Shown: piece by piece, positions 34,792-43,583 of the stretch
Layout: each line of letters opens with the position of its first letter
Numbering within the stretch: position 1 is the first letter of the stretch
NCBI GenBank assembly: GCA_039916225.1
Contig: JBDSLU010000366.1
Location: forward strand, 5,984-69,983
Origin: JBDSLU01 sp039916225
Lineage (GTDB): Bacteria > Acidobacteriota > Vicinamibacteria > Vicinamibacterales > Vicinamibacteraceae
DNA: 64,000 bases
Direction of reading: 5' to 3'
Position numbers and translations under genes: made by a program
The notes under the pieces: generated by a model
The model's input: only the letters and a program-made list of their open reading frames with translations
Told to the model about the DNA's origin: nothing
Databases searched by the model: none

Positions 34792-36060
34792 ATGGATACG
34801 CTTACTCGCATCGCCGCCCCCGTCGTTCTCGCCTTCGCGCTGACGGCTGCCGCCCAGGCCCAGACGCCCGCCCCGGCTCCCGCGACGCCGCCGCCCACCG
34901 CGCCGGCCGCGGCCGCGACCCCGGCCAAGGCGCCCGAACCGATCAAGGTGACGCCCTACGGCATCGCCTACTTCAATGCCTTCTCGAACTCCGACGCGGT
35001 GAACAACGGCGACGTGCCGCTCTTCGCGGCGGCCAGCGGGCCGGGTCACCTCGGCATGACCGCGCGGCAGAGCCGTCTCGGCATCCGCGTCACCGGCGCC
35101 ACGCTCGGCAAAGCCAAGGTGTCGGCCGTGGTCGAGGGCGACTTCTTCGGCGGCTACCCGACCGTCGGCATCGGCGACAACATGGGCGTCTTCCGCCTGC
35201 GCCTCGCCAACGCCCGGATCGACTGGACCAAGGGCAGCCTCGTCGTCGGGCAGGACTGGATGATCTTCGCGCCGGTCAACCCGCTCTCGATCTCGTCGGC
35301 CGGCATTCCACTCTTTGCCGCCGGCGGCAACCCGTGGTCGCGCCTGCCGCAGGTCCGCGGCGAGTGGAAGACGAAGAAGGTGCTGCTGCAGGGCGGCCTG
35401 CTGGCGCCGCAGACCGGCGATTTCAACTCGGCGTTCTTCTACCAGCCAGGAAGTGGCGCGCTCTCGGAGACGCCGTTCCTGCAGGGCCGCGCCGCCTTCA
35501 CGCTCGCCAACTTCGCCGCGTCGAAGAAGGCCGCCACCATCGGCGTGTCCGGCCACTTCGGCCAGTCGCGGGTGACCACGCCGATCGATCGCACCGTCGA
35601 CTCGAACGGCGTCGCGCTCGACTTCGTGCTGCCGCTCGGCACCAAGGTCACCGTGCAGGGCGAGGCGTTCACCGGCACCAACCTGGGCGGCTTCCAGGCC
35701 GGCGTGTTCCAGGGCCTCGTCGCCGACGGCGCCATCGTCGGTCCGACCGGCGCGCCCGTCCTCGATGGCCCGCGCGCGCTCGACACCACTGGCGGCTGGG
35801 TCCAGGTCGTCGCGGCGGTGACGCCGAGCGTCACGGTCCACGGCGGGTTCGGCATCGACGATCCCGACGACGCCGACTTCCTCACCGCGACGCGCCGCGA
35901 GTCGCGGCTCGAGAACACCGCGCTCTCGTTCGGCTTCCAGCACAAGGCGTCGGCGCAGATTTCGTGGGGCGTCGAATACCGCCGCCTCGAGACGACGTAT
36001 CTGATCGCCGGCGACAAGGACAACAGCCACGTGAACGTCGGGTTCACGTTCACGTTCTGA
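34792..36060 (+). CDS. Putative porin of the nitrate island
   Basis: The 422-residue protein has a signal peptide (cleavage near AQAQ, about residue 23) and an Ala/Pro-rich linker. A beta-barrel follows that starts with KVTPYGIAYFNAFSNSDAV and ends HVNVGFTFTF with a terminal Phe. The pattern SRLGIRVTGATLGKAKVSAVVEGDFFGG is typical of acidobacterial/proteobacterial outer-membrane porins of the DcaP type. ATG 34792 is preferred over earlier in-frame codons because it precedes the signal peptide. It follows the nrt genes by 112 bp with its own palindromic site, so it may be separately controlled. A role in nitrate entry is inferred from position only. Confidence 0.8.
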   Translation: MDTLTRIAAPVVLAFALTAAAQAQTPAPAPATPPPTAPAAAATPAKAPEPIKVTPYGIAYFNAFSNSDAVNNGDVPLFAAASGPGHLGMTARQSRLGIRVTGATLGKAKVSAVVEGDFFGGYPTVGIGDNMGVFRLRLANARIDWTKGSLVVGQDWMIFAPVNPLSISSAGIPLFAAGGNPWSRLPQVRGEWKTKKVLLQGGLLAPQTGDFNSAFFYQPGSGALSETPFLQGRAAFTLANFAASKKAATIGVSGHFGQSRVTTPIDRTVDSNGVALDFVLPLGTKVTVQGEAFTGTNLGGFQAGVFQGLVADGAIVGPTGAPVLDGPRALDTTGGWVQVVAAVTPSVTVHGGFGIDDPDDADFLTATRRESRLENTALSFGFQHKASAQISWGVEYRRLETTYLIAGDKDNSHVNVGFTFTF

Positions 36061-36062
36061 CC

Positions 36063-37430
36063 CTACGGTGATGCCGGCTGCAACAATCGGCCGAGGCGTC
36101 GCCCGATGAGCGACACGAGAAGGCCTCCGGCCGCTGAGATGGCGGCGTGCATCGCCCAGAACTGGGCTGGGCTCATCTGCTCGTAGAAGCCGCCGATCCA
36201 CCCGACCAGGGTGTTGGCGACGAACAGGCTCATGAAGGCCAGCCCCATCAGGGTGGCGTTCACGCTGGCTGGCGCGGTGCGCGAGACGAGCGCGAGGAGC
36301 GTAGGCCAGTAGTACAGGAAGCAGAGGCCCAGACCCGCACTGTAAAGGATCGGCCAGATCGGGTGGACCGGCGCGTCGCCAGAGGTCAGGATGGCCGCGA
36401 CCAGGATCAGATTGCTGGCCGCCGCGACCCAGGATCCCGTGCCGATCTTGGCGAGCTCGTCCGGCTCGCGCCCCCGCAACGCCTGTCGACGCCATATCCA
36501 GAAGAGGAGCGGTACGAACACGATGCTGGCCCCCGCATTCACCGCCTGATACCACGGCACCGGGATCCGGAAGCCGCCGACGTCGAGGGCGACGTGCTGC
36601 TGAATCCAGATGGGACTGACGTTGAAGACCTGCGAGTAGGCCACTGTCTGGAAGATCGTGATGACGATCACGGCGATGAGCGCGTAGACGATCTGTCGTT
36701 CGGGTGCGGTGAGTCGAGCACCTTCGAACGTACGCCGCTCCACCCTCGCCGGCAGATACCGGTATCCGTAGAGATACGTAGCCAGGCCAACCAGCATGAA
36801 GATCGCGGCCACACCGAAGCCATAGTGCCAGCCATAGACCTGCGCGAGCAGGCCGCACACGACGGGGCCGGCGACCGCTCCGATGTTGATGGCCGTGCTG
36901 AAGATGATGAACCCGCGGGTGCGCCGGGTCTCGTCCTCGCGGGGGTAGACGGCGCCGACTTGCGCTGAAATATTGCCCTTCAGGAAGCCCGAGCCGACGA
37001 CGAGCGCCAGCAGGGCGAGCAGGAATGACTGGTCGAACGTCATGGCGATATGACCGGCGCTCATACACAGGGCGCCGATCACCACACCATTGCGCTGTCC
37101 GATCCAGCGATCGGCAATGACGCCGCCGAGCAGCGGCGTGAAGTAGACGAAGCCGGAGTAGAGGCCGAAGATCTGCGAGGCCAGAGCCTGCGTCGACAGC
37201 GGGCCGACGAGTGATTCCACGGCGGCCCGGAACCCGGCAAATCCGGCGATGTGCTCGACATGGCCCGGCAGCAGGAGCTGGTTCACCATGTACAGGGCAA
37301 GCAGCGCCGTCATGCCGTAATAGGAGAAGCGCTCCCAGGCTTCGGTGAAGGCGAGATAGAAGAGGCCTCTCGGATGGCCCAGGAAGGCCACGTCATCGGC
37401 GGGCGTGGCCGCAATATTCATCGTGGTCAT
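36063..37430 (-). CDS. POT/PTR2-family peptide MFS transporter
   Basis: The 455-residue proton-dependent oligopeptide transporter has twelve or more membrane helices. The family motif ExxERFxYYG is present near the N-terminus (FTEAWERFSYYGMTALLALYMV). GSGFLKGNISAQVGAVYPREDETRRTRGF is the PTR2 signature, and a further motif occurs at SPAQFWAMHAAI. ATG 37430 is used; the frame runs further up into the serine hydrolase gene. It is 16 bp downstream of that hydrolase and probably co-transcribed, which would couple cleavage of a peptide-like substrate with its uptake. Confidence 0.93.
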   Translation of the reverse strand: MTTMNIAATPADDVAFLGHPRGLFYLAFTEAWERFSYYGMTALLALYMVNQLLLPGHVEHIAGFAGFRAAVESLVGPLSTQALASQIFGLYSGFVYFTPLLGGVIADRWIGQRNGVVIGALCMSAGHIAMTFDQSFLLALLALVVGSGFLKGNISAQVGAVYPREDETRRTRGFIIFSTAINIGAVAGPVVCGLLAQVYGWHYGFGVAAIFMLVGLATYLYGYRYLPARVERRTFEGARLTAPERQIVYALIAVIVITIFQTVAYSQVFNVSPIWIQQHVALDVGGFRIPVPWYQAVNAGASIVFVPLLFWIWRRQALRGREPDELAKIGTGSWVAAASNLILVAAILTSGDAPVHPIWPILYSAGLGLCFLYYWPTLLALVSRTAPASVNATLMGLAFMSLFVANTLVGWIGGFYEQMSPAQFWAMHAAISAAGGLLVSLIGRRLGRLLQPASP

Positions 37431-37446
37431 CGTACGACTTCGGGGA

Positions 37447-38511
37447 TCACCGAGGCGCGGCGGCGGGCAGCACGCGCGTAGCGACGCCGACGGCCAGCGA
37501 CTGCAGGTCGGCATCGTCGCCGTTACCGAGCACAATCACCGCGAGGCGCTCGTCGATGAAGCGCAGGTAGAACGCACGGAAGCCTGGGAGCGACCCGCCG
37601 TGGTGCACCGCGGCCCGACCGGCGAGCGTCCCGACGGACCAGCCGAAGCCGTAGCCGGCGGGACTGCCGTCGTTCAGCCGCACGTCGGTCCACATCTGCT
37701 TTCGGGCGGCCTCGCGCAGCACGGCGTCGGTGACGAGCACGGCTTCCCAGCGTGCCAGGTCTTCGACCGTCGAGAAGAACGCGCCGCTCGGCCGCACCGC
37801 CGGCCAGTCCACGGCTGGCGCGAGACGGTCCTTGCCGGTGTAGCCCGTGGCCTTGTTGGGGAACGCGTCGGTCGTGGTGGGGCGGCTCGCCGTCATGCCC
37901 GACGCCGCGAACACCTTCTCGCCGATGTATCGGGTCCACGGCCGACCGGACACGCGCGTGATGATTTCGGCCAGCGTGAAGTAGCCGAGGTTCGAGTAGG
38001 AATACTTCTCGCCCGGTTTCGACTGCAGTGCCCGCGCGTAGCCGCTCCGGACCACGTCGATGTCCGGCTTCGGCGTGAACGGCTCGAACGCCGGTCCCTC
38101 GCGGATCAACCCGGCGGTGTGCGAGAGCAGGTGCCGCAGGGTGATGCCGTTCCACGCCTCCGGCGCATCCGGCAGATAGGTGCGAACCGGATCGTCCACC
38201 TTCAGCTTGCCGTCCTGGGCGAGCAGCATGATGGCGGTGGCGATGAACTGCTTGCTGACCGAGCCGATCTTGAACGCGGTGCTGGTCGCGACCGGGATGT
38301 TCTTCTCCCGGTCCGCCACGCCGTAGCCGGCGATCTTCGTCACCGTGCCGTCGCGCACCACCGCCAGGGCGATCCCCGGGATGTGCTGGCGCTGCATCTC
38401 CGCCTTGACGTAGTCGTCGACGCAGTCGGCAGGAGCCTGGGCAAAGGCCGCTGGCGCGAGAATGAGCGCGAGCAGGGCGGCCAAGGCGGGTCGACGCATC
38501 ATGCGCGTCAT
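37447..38511 (-). CDS. Serine hydrolase of the beta-lactamase/penicillin-binding (class C) family
   Basis: The 354-residue protein has a signal peptide (cleavage near AFAQAP). The three active-site elements are visible: SVSK (SxxK) in KIGSVSKQFIATAIMLL, YSN in KYSYSNLGYFTLAEII, and the third box HHGGSLPGF. This fold covers DD-peptidases, esterases and D-aminopeptidases; the exact substrate is not clear. An alternative ATG at 38502 removes three residues. It lies upstream of the POT transporter and 6 bp downstream of a small lipoprotein gene. Confidence 0.9.
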   Translation of the reverse strand: MTRMMRRPALAALLALILAPAAFAQAPADCVDDYVKAEMQRQHIPGIALAVVRDGTVTKIAGYGVADREKNIPVATSTAFKIGSVSKQFIATAIMLLAQDGKLKVDDPVRTYLPDAPEAWNGITLRHLLSHTAGLIREGPAFEPFTPKPDIDVVRSGYARALQSKPGEKYSYSNLGYFTLAEIITRVSGRPWTRYIGEKVFAASGMTASRPTTTDAFPNKATGYTGKDRLAPAVDWPAVRPSGAFFSTVEDLARWEAVLVTDAVLREAARKQMWTDVRLNDGSPAGYGFGWSVGTLAGRAAVHHGGSLPGFRAFYLRFIDERLAVIVLGNGDDADLQSLAVGVATRVLPAAAPR

Positions 38512-38517
38512 CCTAGC

Positions 38518-39072
38518 CTACCGAGGTGCCGGCAGCTCCCACCGCATGTCCAGGTCCTGTCGGCGGTGCACCGGGACGCGGGCTCGACGGTCGAGCGTGC
38601 GCATGTGGCCATCTTCGACGACCAGCCGGACGTCGAGGAATGATGGCGTCCTGGAGTGCAGCCCCAGTCGAAACGCGACTGTGATCACGTCGGACTCGGT
38701 GATCACGTCGGATGCGGTGATCACGTCGGCCTCGGTCGAGCGGGAGACCACCGCCTCGTTCGCGTGGAGGATCGTCCCGGTGGAGCGGGTCGCGCAGCCG
38801 GAGGCGCCGGGCTCCCACCACCAGATGCCGTGCGAGTCCCGCGGGTCGACGGCGATGCAGAGGCCCATGCCGTTGCTGAGGCCGACCTGGAGCGCCGTGC
38901 TGGTTACGAGATAGCGGCCGTCGCCCGGCGAGGATGGCTGACGGCAGCCCGCCACCGCCAGGACGCTCAGGAGGGCCGCGCTGCGTCGCCAAGGCACGGC
39001 ATCAACCCAGACTCTTCTTGTGGCGCCGGCCGTCGCGTCCGCGAGTGCCGCCGGGCGGATCGCCATCGCCAT
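38518..39072 (-). CDS. Small putative lipoprotein of unknown function
   Basis: The frame gives a protein of 184 residues with SALLSVLAVAGC, a good lipobox. From ATG 39072 the signal peptide would be unusually long (about 45 residues). A GTG at 38997 gives MPWRRSAALLSVLAVAGC, a textbook lipoprotein signal, and is probably the true start (159 residues). The body contains the sixfold-residue repeat ADVITA/SDVITE/SDVITV. No family was recognised. The much longer open frame extending to 39537 overlaps the next gene and is not coding. Confidence 0.6.
   Translation of the reverse strand: MAMAIRPAALADATAGATRRVWVDAVPWRRSAALLSVLAVAGCRQPSSPGDGRYLVTSTALQVGLSNGMGLCIAVDPRDSHGIWWWEPGASGCATRSTGTILHANEAVVSRSTEADVITASDVITESDVITVAFRLGLHSRTPSFLDVRLVVEDGHMRTLDRRARVPVHRRQDLDMRWELPAPR
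38681..38734. repeat. Three tandem 18-bp repeats inside a coding frame
   Basis: GTGATCACGTCGG followed by five variable bases occurs three times in a row, in phase with the minus-strand frame, giving the hexapeptide repeat with core DVIT. Each unit contains the palindrome TGATCA. Confidence 0.8.
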
Positions 39073-39080
39073 CGACGTGC

Positions 39081-39557
39081 TTAGTTTCTCGGCCCCGACA
39101 GCCCGACGTCCACGCCATGCCGTCTCGCCCATTTTGCGGCGATGCCGGGGAACTTGAACACCAGGATGAGGCCGAACAGTGGGACCGAGGCCAACGTGAG
39201 CAGGCGCGAGTCGGCGTCGACGAGCGCCAGCAGCTTGGCGCTGAAGATCCGAATTGGAAAGGTCACGCCGATCATCACCAGCGCTGCCGCTGGCGCCTGC
39301 GGCCCGTTCACGAAGACCGCGTAGACCAACGACATCCATTGGATGGCGACCAGGGTGACAAGAACGCGATGCGTACGGGCCACGGCTTGGACGTCGCCCA
39401 ACGGCAATTCGACGGCCGCGGGCATCAGGATGCCTCGCCGCGACTGCTCCGCCCGGAGAATCGCCTGCGCCTCGTCGCCGTAGTCGGAGAGGACCTCGAG
39501 TGCTTCGCGGACCTGCTCGTCGTTCCGGTTCCTCCACAGAGTCTGCAGATCGGACAT
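39081..39557 (-). CDS. Small membrane protein of unknown function
   Basis: The 158-residue protein has a charged helical N-terminal part (about 1-45, LWRNRNDEQVREALEVLSDYGDEAQ) and three or more hydrophobic segments between about residues 65 and 145. The N-terminal part resembles the short DUF2007/SPOR-neighbour helices seen in many acidobacterial membrane proteins, but no family could be named. It lies 8 bp upstream of the small lipoprotein gene on the same strand. Confidence 0.65.
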   Translation of the reverse strand: MSDLQTLWRNRNDEQVREALEVLSDYGDEAQAILRAEQSRRGILMPAAVELPLGDVQAVARTHRVLVTLVAIQWMSLVYAVFVNGPQAPAAALVMIGVTFPIRIFSAKLLALVDADSRLLTLASVPLFGLILVFKFPGIAAKWARRHGVDVGLSGPRN

Positions 39558-39619
39558 CTCACGCCTGCTTTCGAAGACGCCCAGCCCGTATTCTGACGCC
39601 GCCGCGACGCGCGTGCGGC

Positions 39620-41155
39620 TTACTTCGCGCCGAGCGAGAACAGCTGGTTGCGACTGGTGATGAACAGCCCGCCGTTGATGGCGATGGGCGTCGAGTAGAC
39701 CGAGCTGCCCATGTTCATTTCCCCGAGCACCTTCAGCGTCTTGCCCGGCTGCAGGATGGCGATGTCGCCGTCCTCGTCACCCAGGTAGATCTTGCCGTCG
39801 GCGACCATCGGCGAGCCCCAGATCGCGGCGAACATGTCGTGCGTCCAGTAGGCCTGGCCGGTCTTCTGATCCAGGCAGTGCAGGAAACCGGAGAAGTCGG
39901 GCCAGTAGATCAGGCCGTCGCTGATCGCCGGCGTCGACACCGAGCGGCGGATCTTGTCGTAGTGCCAGAGCCGTCCCGTGGTGGTGATGTCGCCGCGCTT
40001 GGTGGCGTCGATGGCGTAGGCGTGACCGACGCCCTCGCCGTGCTCCGGATCCTGGCCGTTCGAGATGTAGACGACGTCGCCGACGATGACCGGCGTGCTG
40101 ATCACCTCGTTCCGGGTCTTCGGCCAGACCGAGTCCTTCGGGTTGGTGTCGAACTCCCACAGCTTCTTGCCGGTCAGCGCCTCGTAGCCGCGGATCCAGC
40201 CGTCGCCCTGGGCGTTGACCACCTGCACCTGGCCGCCGATCGTGCCGACGGCCGGCGACGACCACTGGCCGTGCAGGATTTTGTCGAACACCGAGTTGTC
40301 TTCCCACGCCAGCTTGCCGGTGGTCTTGTTGATGGCGATGATTGCCGGCGCCTTGGGCGACGGGATGTTGACGTGGCTCTCGTCCTGCCCGTTCGACGTC
40401 ATCACGTAGATGAGATCGCCGTGGATTACCGGCGACGAGTTCGACAGGTTGTGCGGGAAGGCGCCGACCTCCTCCATCATGTCGAACTTCCAGATCACGT
40501 CGGCGTCCTTCTCGGAGGTGAACTTCTCCTCCTTGAACGGGCCGTCGTTCTCGTTGGCATCGCGGAAGCCCTCGACGTCGAGGCACATCACCTCGCCGCG
40601 GTTGCTCACGTAGTAGTAGCGCTCGCCTTCGACCAGACCGGAGCTGGCGACGCCCTGGAACGGCCAGTCATTGACGCGCCCGGCCGCCACCTTCTCGTGG
40701 GTGTTCTGCCACAGGAACTCGCCGGTGTCCTGCTTGAACGCCATCACCACGCCGCGATCACCGGTCTGCTTGGGATCGCGGAGCAGCTCGTTGTTGGTGC
40801 CGACGAACACCCGCCCACCGGCGACGGTGGCGTTGCCGTAGGTCTGCGAGCCGAGGTCGGCCACCCACCTCACGTTGGCTTTGGTCTTCACGTCCCACTT
40901 GTCGGGGAGGCCGGTGGCCGCCGACACCATGTTGCGGGACGGGGTGCCGCCCCACATCGGCCAGTCGGTGGCGCCGGCCATCGGCACGCCGTCACCGCGA
41001 AGAACGGAGGCGGAAGCGGCGAGTACGACGCCGCCCGCGAGGGCGAAAGCAGCGGTTGCGCGGATCCAGGCAGTCCGCGGTGGAACTGGCGCTGCATTCG
41101 ACGGGCGATGCATCCCGCCGCTCGTCGTTGCTCGTCGCTCGCATGTAACCAACAT
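39620..41155 (-). CDS. Exported PQQ-type beta-propeller protein (1)
   Basis: The 511-residue protein has a signal peptide (about 18-50) and then DWPMWGGTPSRNMVSAATGLPDKWD. It contains eight or so propeller blades with repeated A.D..TG...W elements such as INKTTGKLAWEDN and YEALTGKKLWEFD. These are PQQ-like/BamB-like repeats; catalytic PQQ-binding residues were not evident, so it may be structural or a binding protein. Start ATG 41155 has an excellent GAGGAG site; the upstream frame enters the next gene. It is 85 bp downstream of a second propeller gene on the same strand. Confidence 0.88.
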   Translation of the reverse strand: MLVTCERRATTSGGMHRPSNAAPVPPRTAWIRATAAFALAGGVVLAASASVLRGDGVPMAGATDWPMWGGTPSRNMVSAATGLPDKWDVKTKANVRWVADLGSQTYGNATVAGGRVFVGTNNELLRDPKQTGDRGVVMAFKQDTGEFLWQNTHEKVAAGRVNDWPFQGVASSGLVEGERYYYVSNRGEVMCLDVEGFRDANENDGPFKEEKFTSEKDADVIWKFDMMEEVGAFPHNLSNSSPVIHGDLIYVMTSNGQDESHVNIPSPKAPAIIAINKTTGKLAWEDNSVFDKILHGQWSSPAVGTIGGQVQVVNAQGDGWIRGYEALTGKKLWEFDTNPKDSVWPKTRNEVISTPVIVGDVVYISNGQDPEHGEGVGHAYAIDATKRGDITTTGRLWHYDKIRRSVSTPAISDGLIYWPDFSGFLHCLDQKTGQAYWTHDMFAAIWGSPMVADGKIYLGDEDGDIAILQPGKTLKVLGEMNMGSSVYSTPIAINGGLFITSRNQLFSLGAK

Positions 41156-41240
41156 TCTCGCTCCTCGCGCCTTGACCGACGGGCGCCTCGCCCGTCTCGA
41201 TGCGACGCGCCACTTCCACCACGGGCTGCTGGCCATCGTC

Positions 41241-43529
41241 TCAGTACACCTTGATGTTGTCGAACGACGCGCCCCACGGCGCATCGGAGTAGAGGCCGGG
41301 GCTGCCAGCCTTGTGGCCCTGCTTGTCGATCGTCTCGACGAGCCAGGCGGCGGGCTCGGTCTCCCCGCGCGGCCACGCCTTGCCGCGGACGCGTGTCGTG
41401 CCGTCCTTCTGATTCAGCACCTCGAGCTTGACCCGATACCAGGCGTCGCCCTTCCAGGCGAACGGCGCCGACTTGGTCATCTCGACGTTGGGCTGCCACG
41501 GCTGCAGCTCGATCTTCTGGCTGTTGCCGAACAGCACCAGCACGTAGCGCTGCGCGATCACGCCGACATCGCCTTGCTGGCGCCGCTTTTCGGTGGTCCG
41601 GACGTCCATCTCGACGGTGTAGTTGGACATGTCCGGTGCCCCGAAGAAGAGGCGGGCCCGGCGCGTCAACGTCTGATCCTCGCGGCGCTGCAGCACCTTG
41701 CTGCCCTCGAGGTCCTTGACGTCGAACTTGTTGGTCGCGTTGACCCAGCCGCTCGGCGGTGCTTCGCTGGTGAAGGCGTCGAAGTTCTCCTCGAACTTGC
41801 CGGAGATGGCGACCCGGACGCGTGCCGTGCCGGCGAGCGGGCCGGCGCCGACGGTGGCCTTGAGCGCGCCACCCTGGCTGCCGGCGGCCGCGTCGGGCGT
41901 GAACGTGCCGTCCGGCGCCGCTGTGCCCTTCAGGCCTTCCGCCGCCCAGGCGATCGTCGTGCCTGCCGGCGTCGGCACCTTGATGCCGTTGGCGTCGTAG
42001 AGCGTCACGGTGAACTTCTGCGCCTGGCCCGGCTTCAGCGTGACGTCGGACGGGAACACGAGCGCGGCGGTCGGCGCGCCAGGCGTCGCCGCCGGCGCGG
42101 CTGCCGGGGCCGGAGGCGCCGTCGCCGGCTTGAGAGCCTTCGGGCCGATGGCGTAGAGCGCGTCCATCGAGGCGATGTAGACGCGGCCGTTGGCGACCGC
42201 CGGCGAGGCGACGATCGATTCCGGCCCCGGCACGGCGTCGCCGGTGCCTTCGTACTTCGACTGCGGCAGGGTGTCCTCGTCCAGCACCTCGACGCCGGTC
42301 TTCGACGGCTTGAGGATGTAGACCTTGCCGTTCTCGGTGCCGACGTAGAGCTTGCCGTCGGCGAGCACCGGCGATCCCTTCTGCAGCGTGCCGAGCTTCT
42401 TCGTCCACAGCTCGTGACCGTCGGTCAGGTCGAACGCGAGCAGGATGGCGCCGTTGTCGACCGCGTACATCACGCCAGCCGCTTCGTCGACCACCGGCGT
42501 CGGGAACCCGATCTGCGGCCCGTGGACGAACCACTTGGTCTGGTCCTTCTTTATCTCGCCCTTCAGCGTGCCGTCGAACCGCGTCACCAGGCCCATCTCG
42601 CTGGTGTCGAAGTTCTCCTCGCTGTGGGTCGCGACCACGTCGTTGCCGACCAGCACCATCGAGTTGTTGAGGGCGCGCTTGCTGACGTCCAGGCGCCACA
42701 CCGGTTCGCCGGTGGCGGCCTTGAGCGCGTGGTAGACCCCGTCGGTGCCGCCAGCGATGGCCAGCCGGACGCCGTTGATGGTGGCGATGATCGGCGTCGA
42801 GTAGTTGGTGTCCCAGTGCCGCGTCTGCGGCGAGCTGACCCACACCGCCTGCCCGGTCTTCGTGTCGAAGGCGAAGTAGCGGTTGCCGCCGCGCGCCAGG
42901 GTGCCCCAGGCGGAGATCAGCGTGCTGACGATGACGTGGTCGCCGTCGATGACCGGCGACATGGCCCGGCCGCCGTGCGTGGTGACCGCGCCGAAGTCCT
43001 CGATCAGCGAGCGTTCCCACAGGCCCTTGCCGTCGGGCGACGTGGCCCGCAGGTGGGCGTTGCCGCCGAACGTATAGATGTTGCCGGTGGCCGGATCCAC
43101 CGACGGTGAGGCCCAGGCGACGCGGTGCGCTGGGATGTCGGTGAGATAGACCGGGAACTGCCGCTCCCAGAGCGTCTTGCCAGTGGCCGCGTCGAGCGCG
43201 ACCAGGCGCTCCTGCCGGTGCGCGACGTCGCCCGCCGGCGCGTAGACGTAGACGCGGTTGCCGAACACCACCGGCGTCGAGCGGCTGCCGATGGGGACGC
43301 GCCAGGCCAGATTCTCACCGGCTGGCAGCTTGTCCGTGGGCGGCGCCCACTTGGTGGGCAGACCGGTCTCGGCCGAGCGGCCATCCCGCTTCGGCCCCCC
43401 GCGCCACTCGGGCCAGTTGTCGGCCGACGGAGTGGCCGTCAGGACGGCCAGGATCAGGGCGGTGGCGCCACCCAGCACGGCGAGCCGGTGGCGAGGCGTG
43501 ACGGACGTGCGGGGAACTGGGATGCGCAT
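41241..43529 (-). CDS. Exported PQQ-type beta-propeller protein with C-terminal jelly-roll-like domain (2)
   Basis: The 762-residue protein has a signal peptide to about residue 35. It then starts NWPEWRGGPKRDGRSAETGLPTKW and is followed by propeller blades (for example LDAATGKTLWERQF and FDLTDGHELWTKKL). An Ala/Pro linker at about 470-490 leads to an Ig-like part (FTVTLYDANGIKVPTPAG). The last 220 residues resemble a carbohydrate-binding/3-keto-disaccharide hydrolase-type jelly roll (FEENFDAF ... ASFDNIKVY). Its substrate is unknown. It is divergent from the third propeller gene with 54 bp between starts. Confidence 0.88.
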   Translation of the reverse strand: MRIPVPRTSVTPRHRLAVLGGATALILAVLTATPSADNWPEWRGGPKRDGRSAETGLPTKWAPPTDKLPAGENLAWRVPIGSRSTPVVFGNRVYVYAPAGDVAHRQERLVALDAATGKTLWERQFPVYLTDIPAHRVAWASPSVDPATGNIYTFGGNAHLRATSPDGKGLWERSLIEDFGAVTTHGGRAMSPVIDGDHVIVSTLISAWGTLARGGNRYFAFDTKTGQAVWVSSPQTRHWDTNYSTPIIATINGVRLAIAGGTDGVYHALKAATGEPVWRLDVSKRALNNSMVLVGNDVVATHSEENFDTSEMGLVTRFDGTLKGEIKKDQTKWFVHGPQIGFPTPVVDEAAGVMYAVDNGAILLAFDLTDGHELWTKKLGTLQKGSPVLADGKLYVGTENGKVYILKPSKTGVEVLDEDTLPQSKYEGTGDAVPGPESIVASPAVANGRVYIASMDALYAIGPKALKPATAPPAPAAAPAATPGAPTAALVFPSDVTLKPGQAQKFTVTLYDANGIKVPTPAGTTIAWAAEGLKGTAAPDGTFTPDAAAGSQGGALKATVGAGPLAGTARVRVAISGKFEENFDAFTSEAPPSGWVNATNKFDVKDLEGSKVLQRREDQTLTRRARLFFGAPDMSNYTVEMDVRTTEKRRQQGDVGVIAQRYVLVLFGNSQKIELQPWQPNVEMTKSAPFAWKGDAWYRVKLEVLNQKDGTTRVRGKAWPRGETEPAAWLVETIDKQGHKAGSPGLYSDAPWGASFDNIKVY

Positions 43530-43583
43530 AGAAGGCTGACAGCTAAGATGAGGGAACTTCAGGACGATAGCCGAGCCCCTCCC

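Noticed and set aside
38513..39537. 339-codon minus-strand frame
   Set aside because: Only the part downstream of about 39072 has a lipobox and is kept; the rest overlaps the membrane protein gene in another frame.
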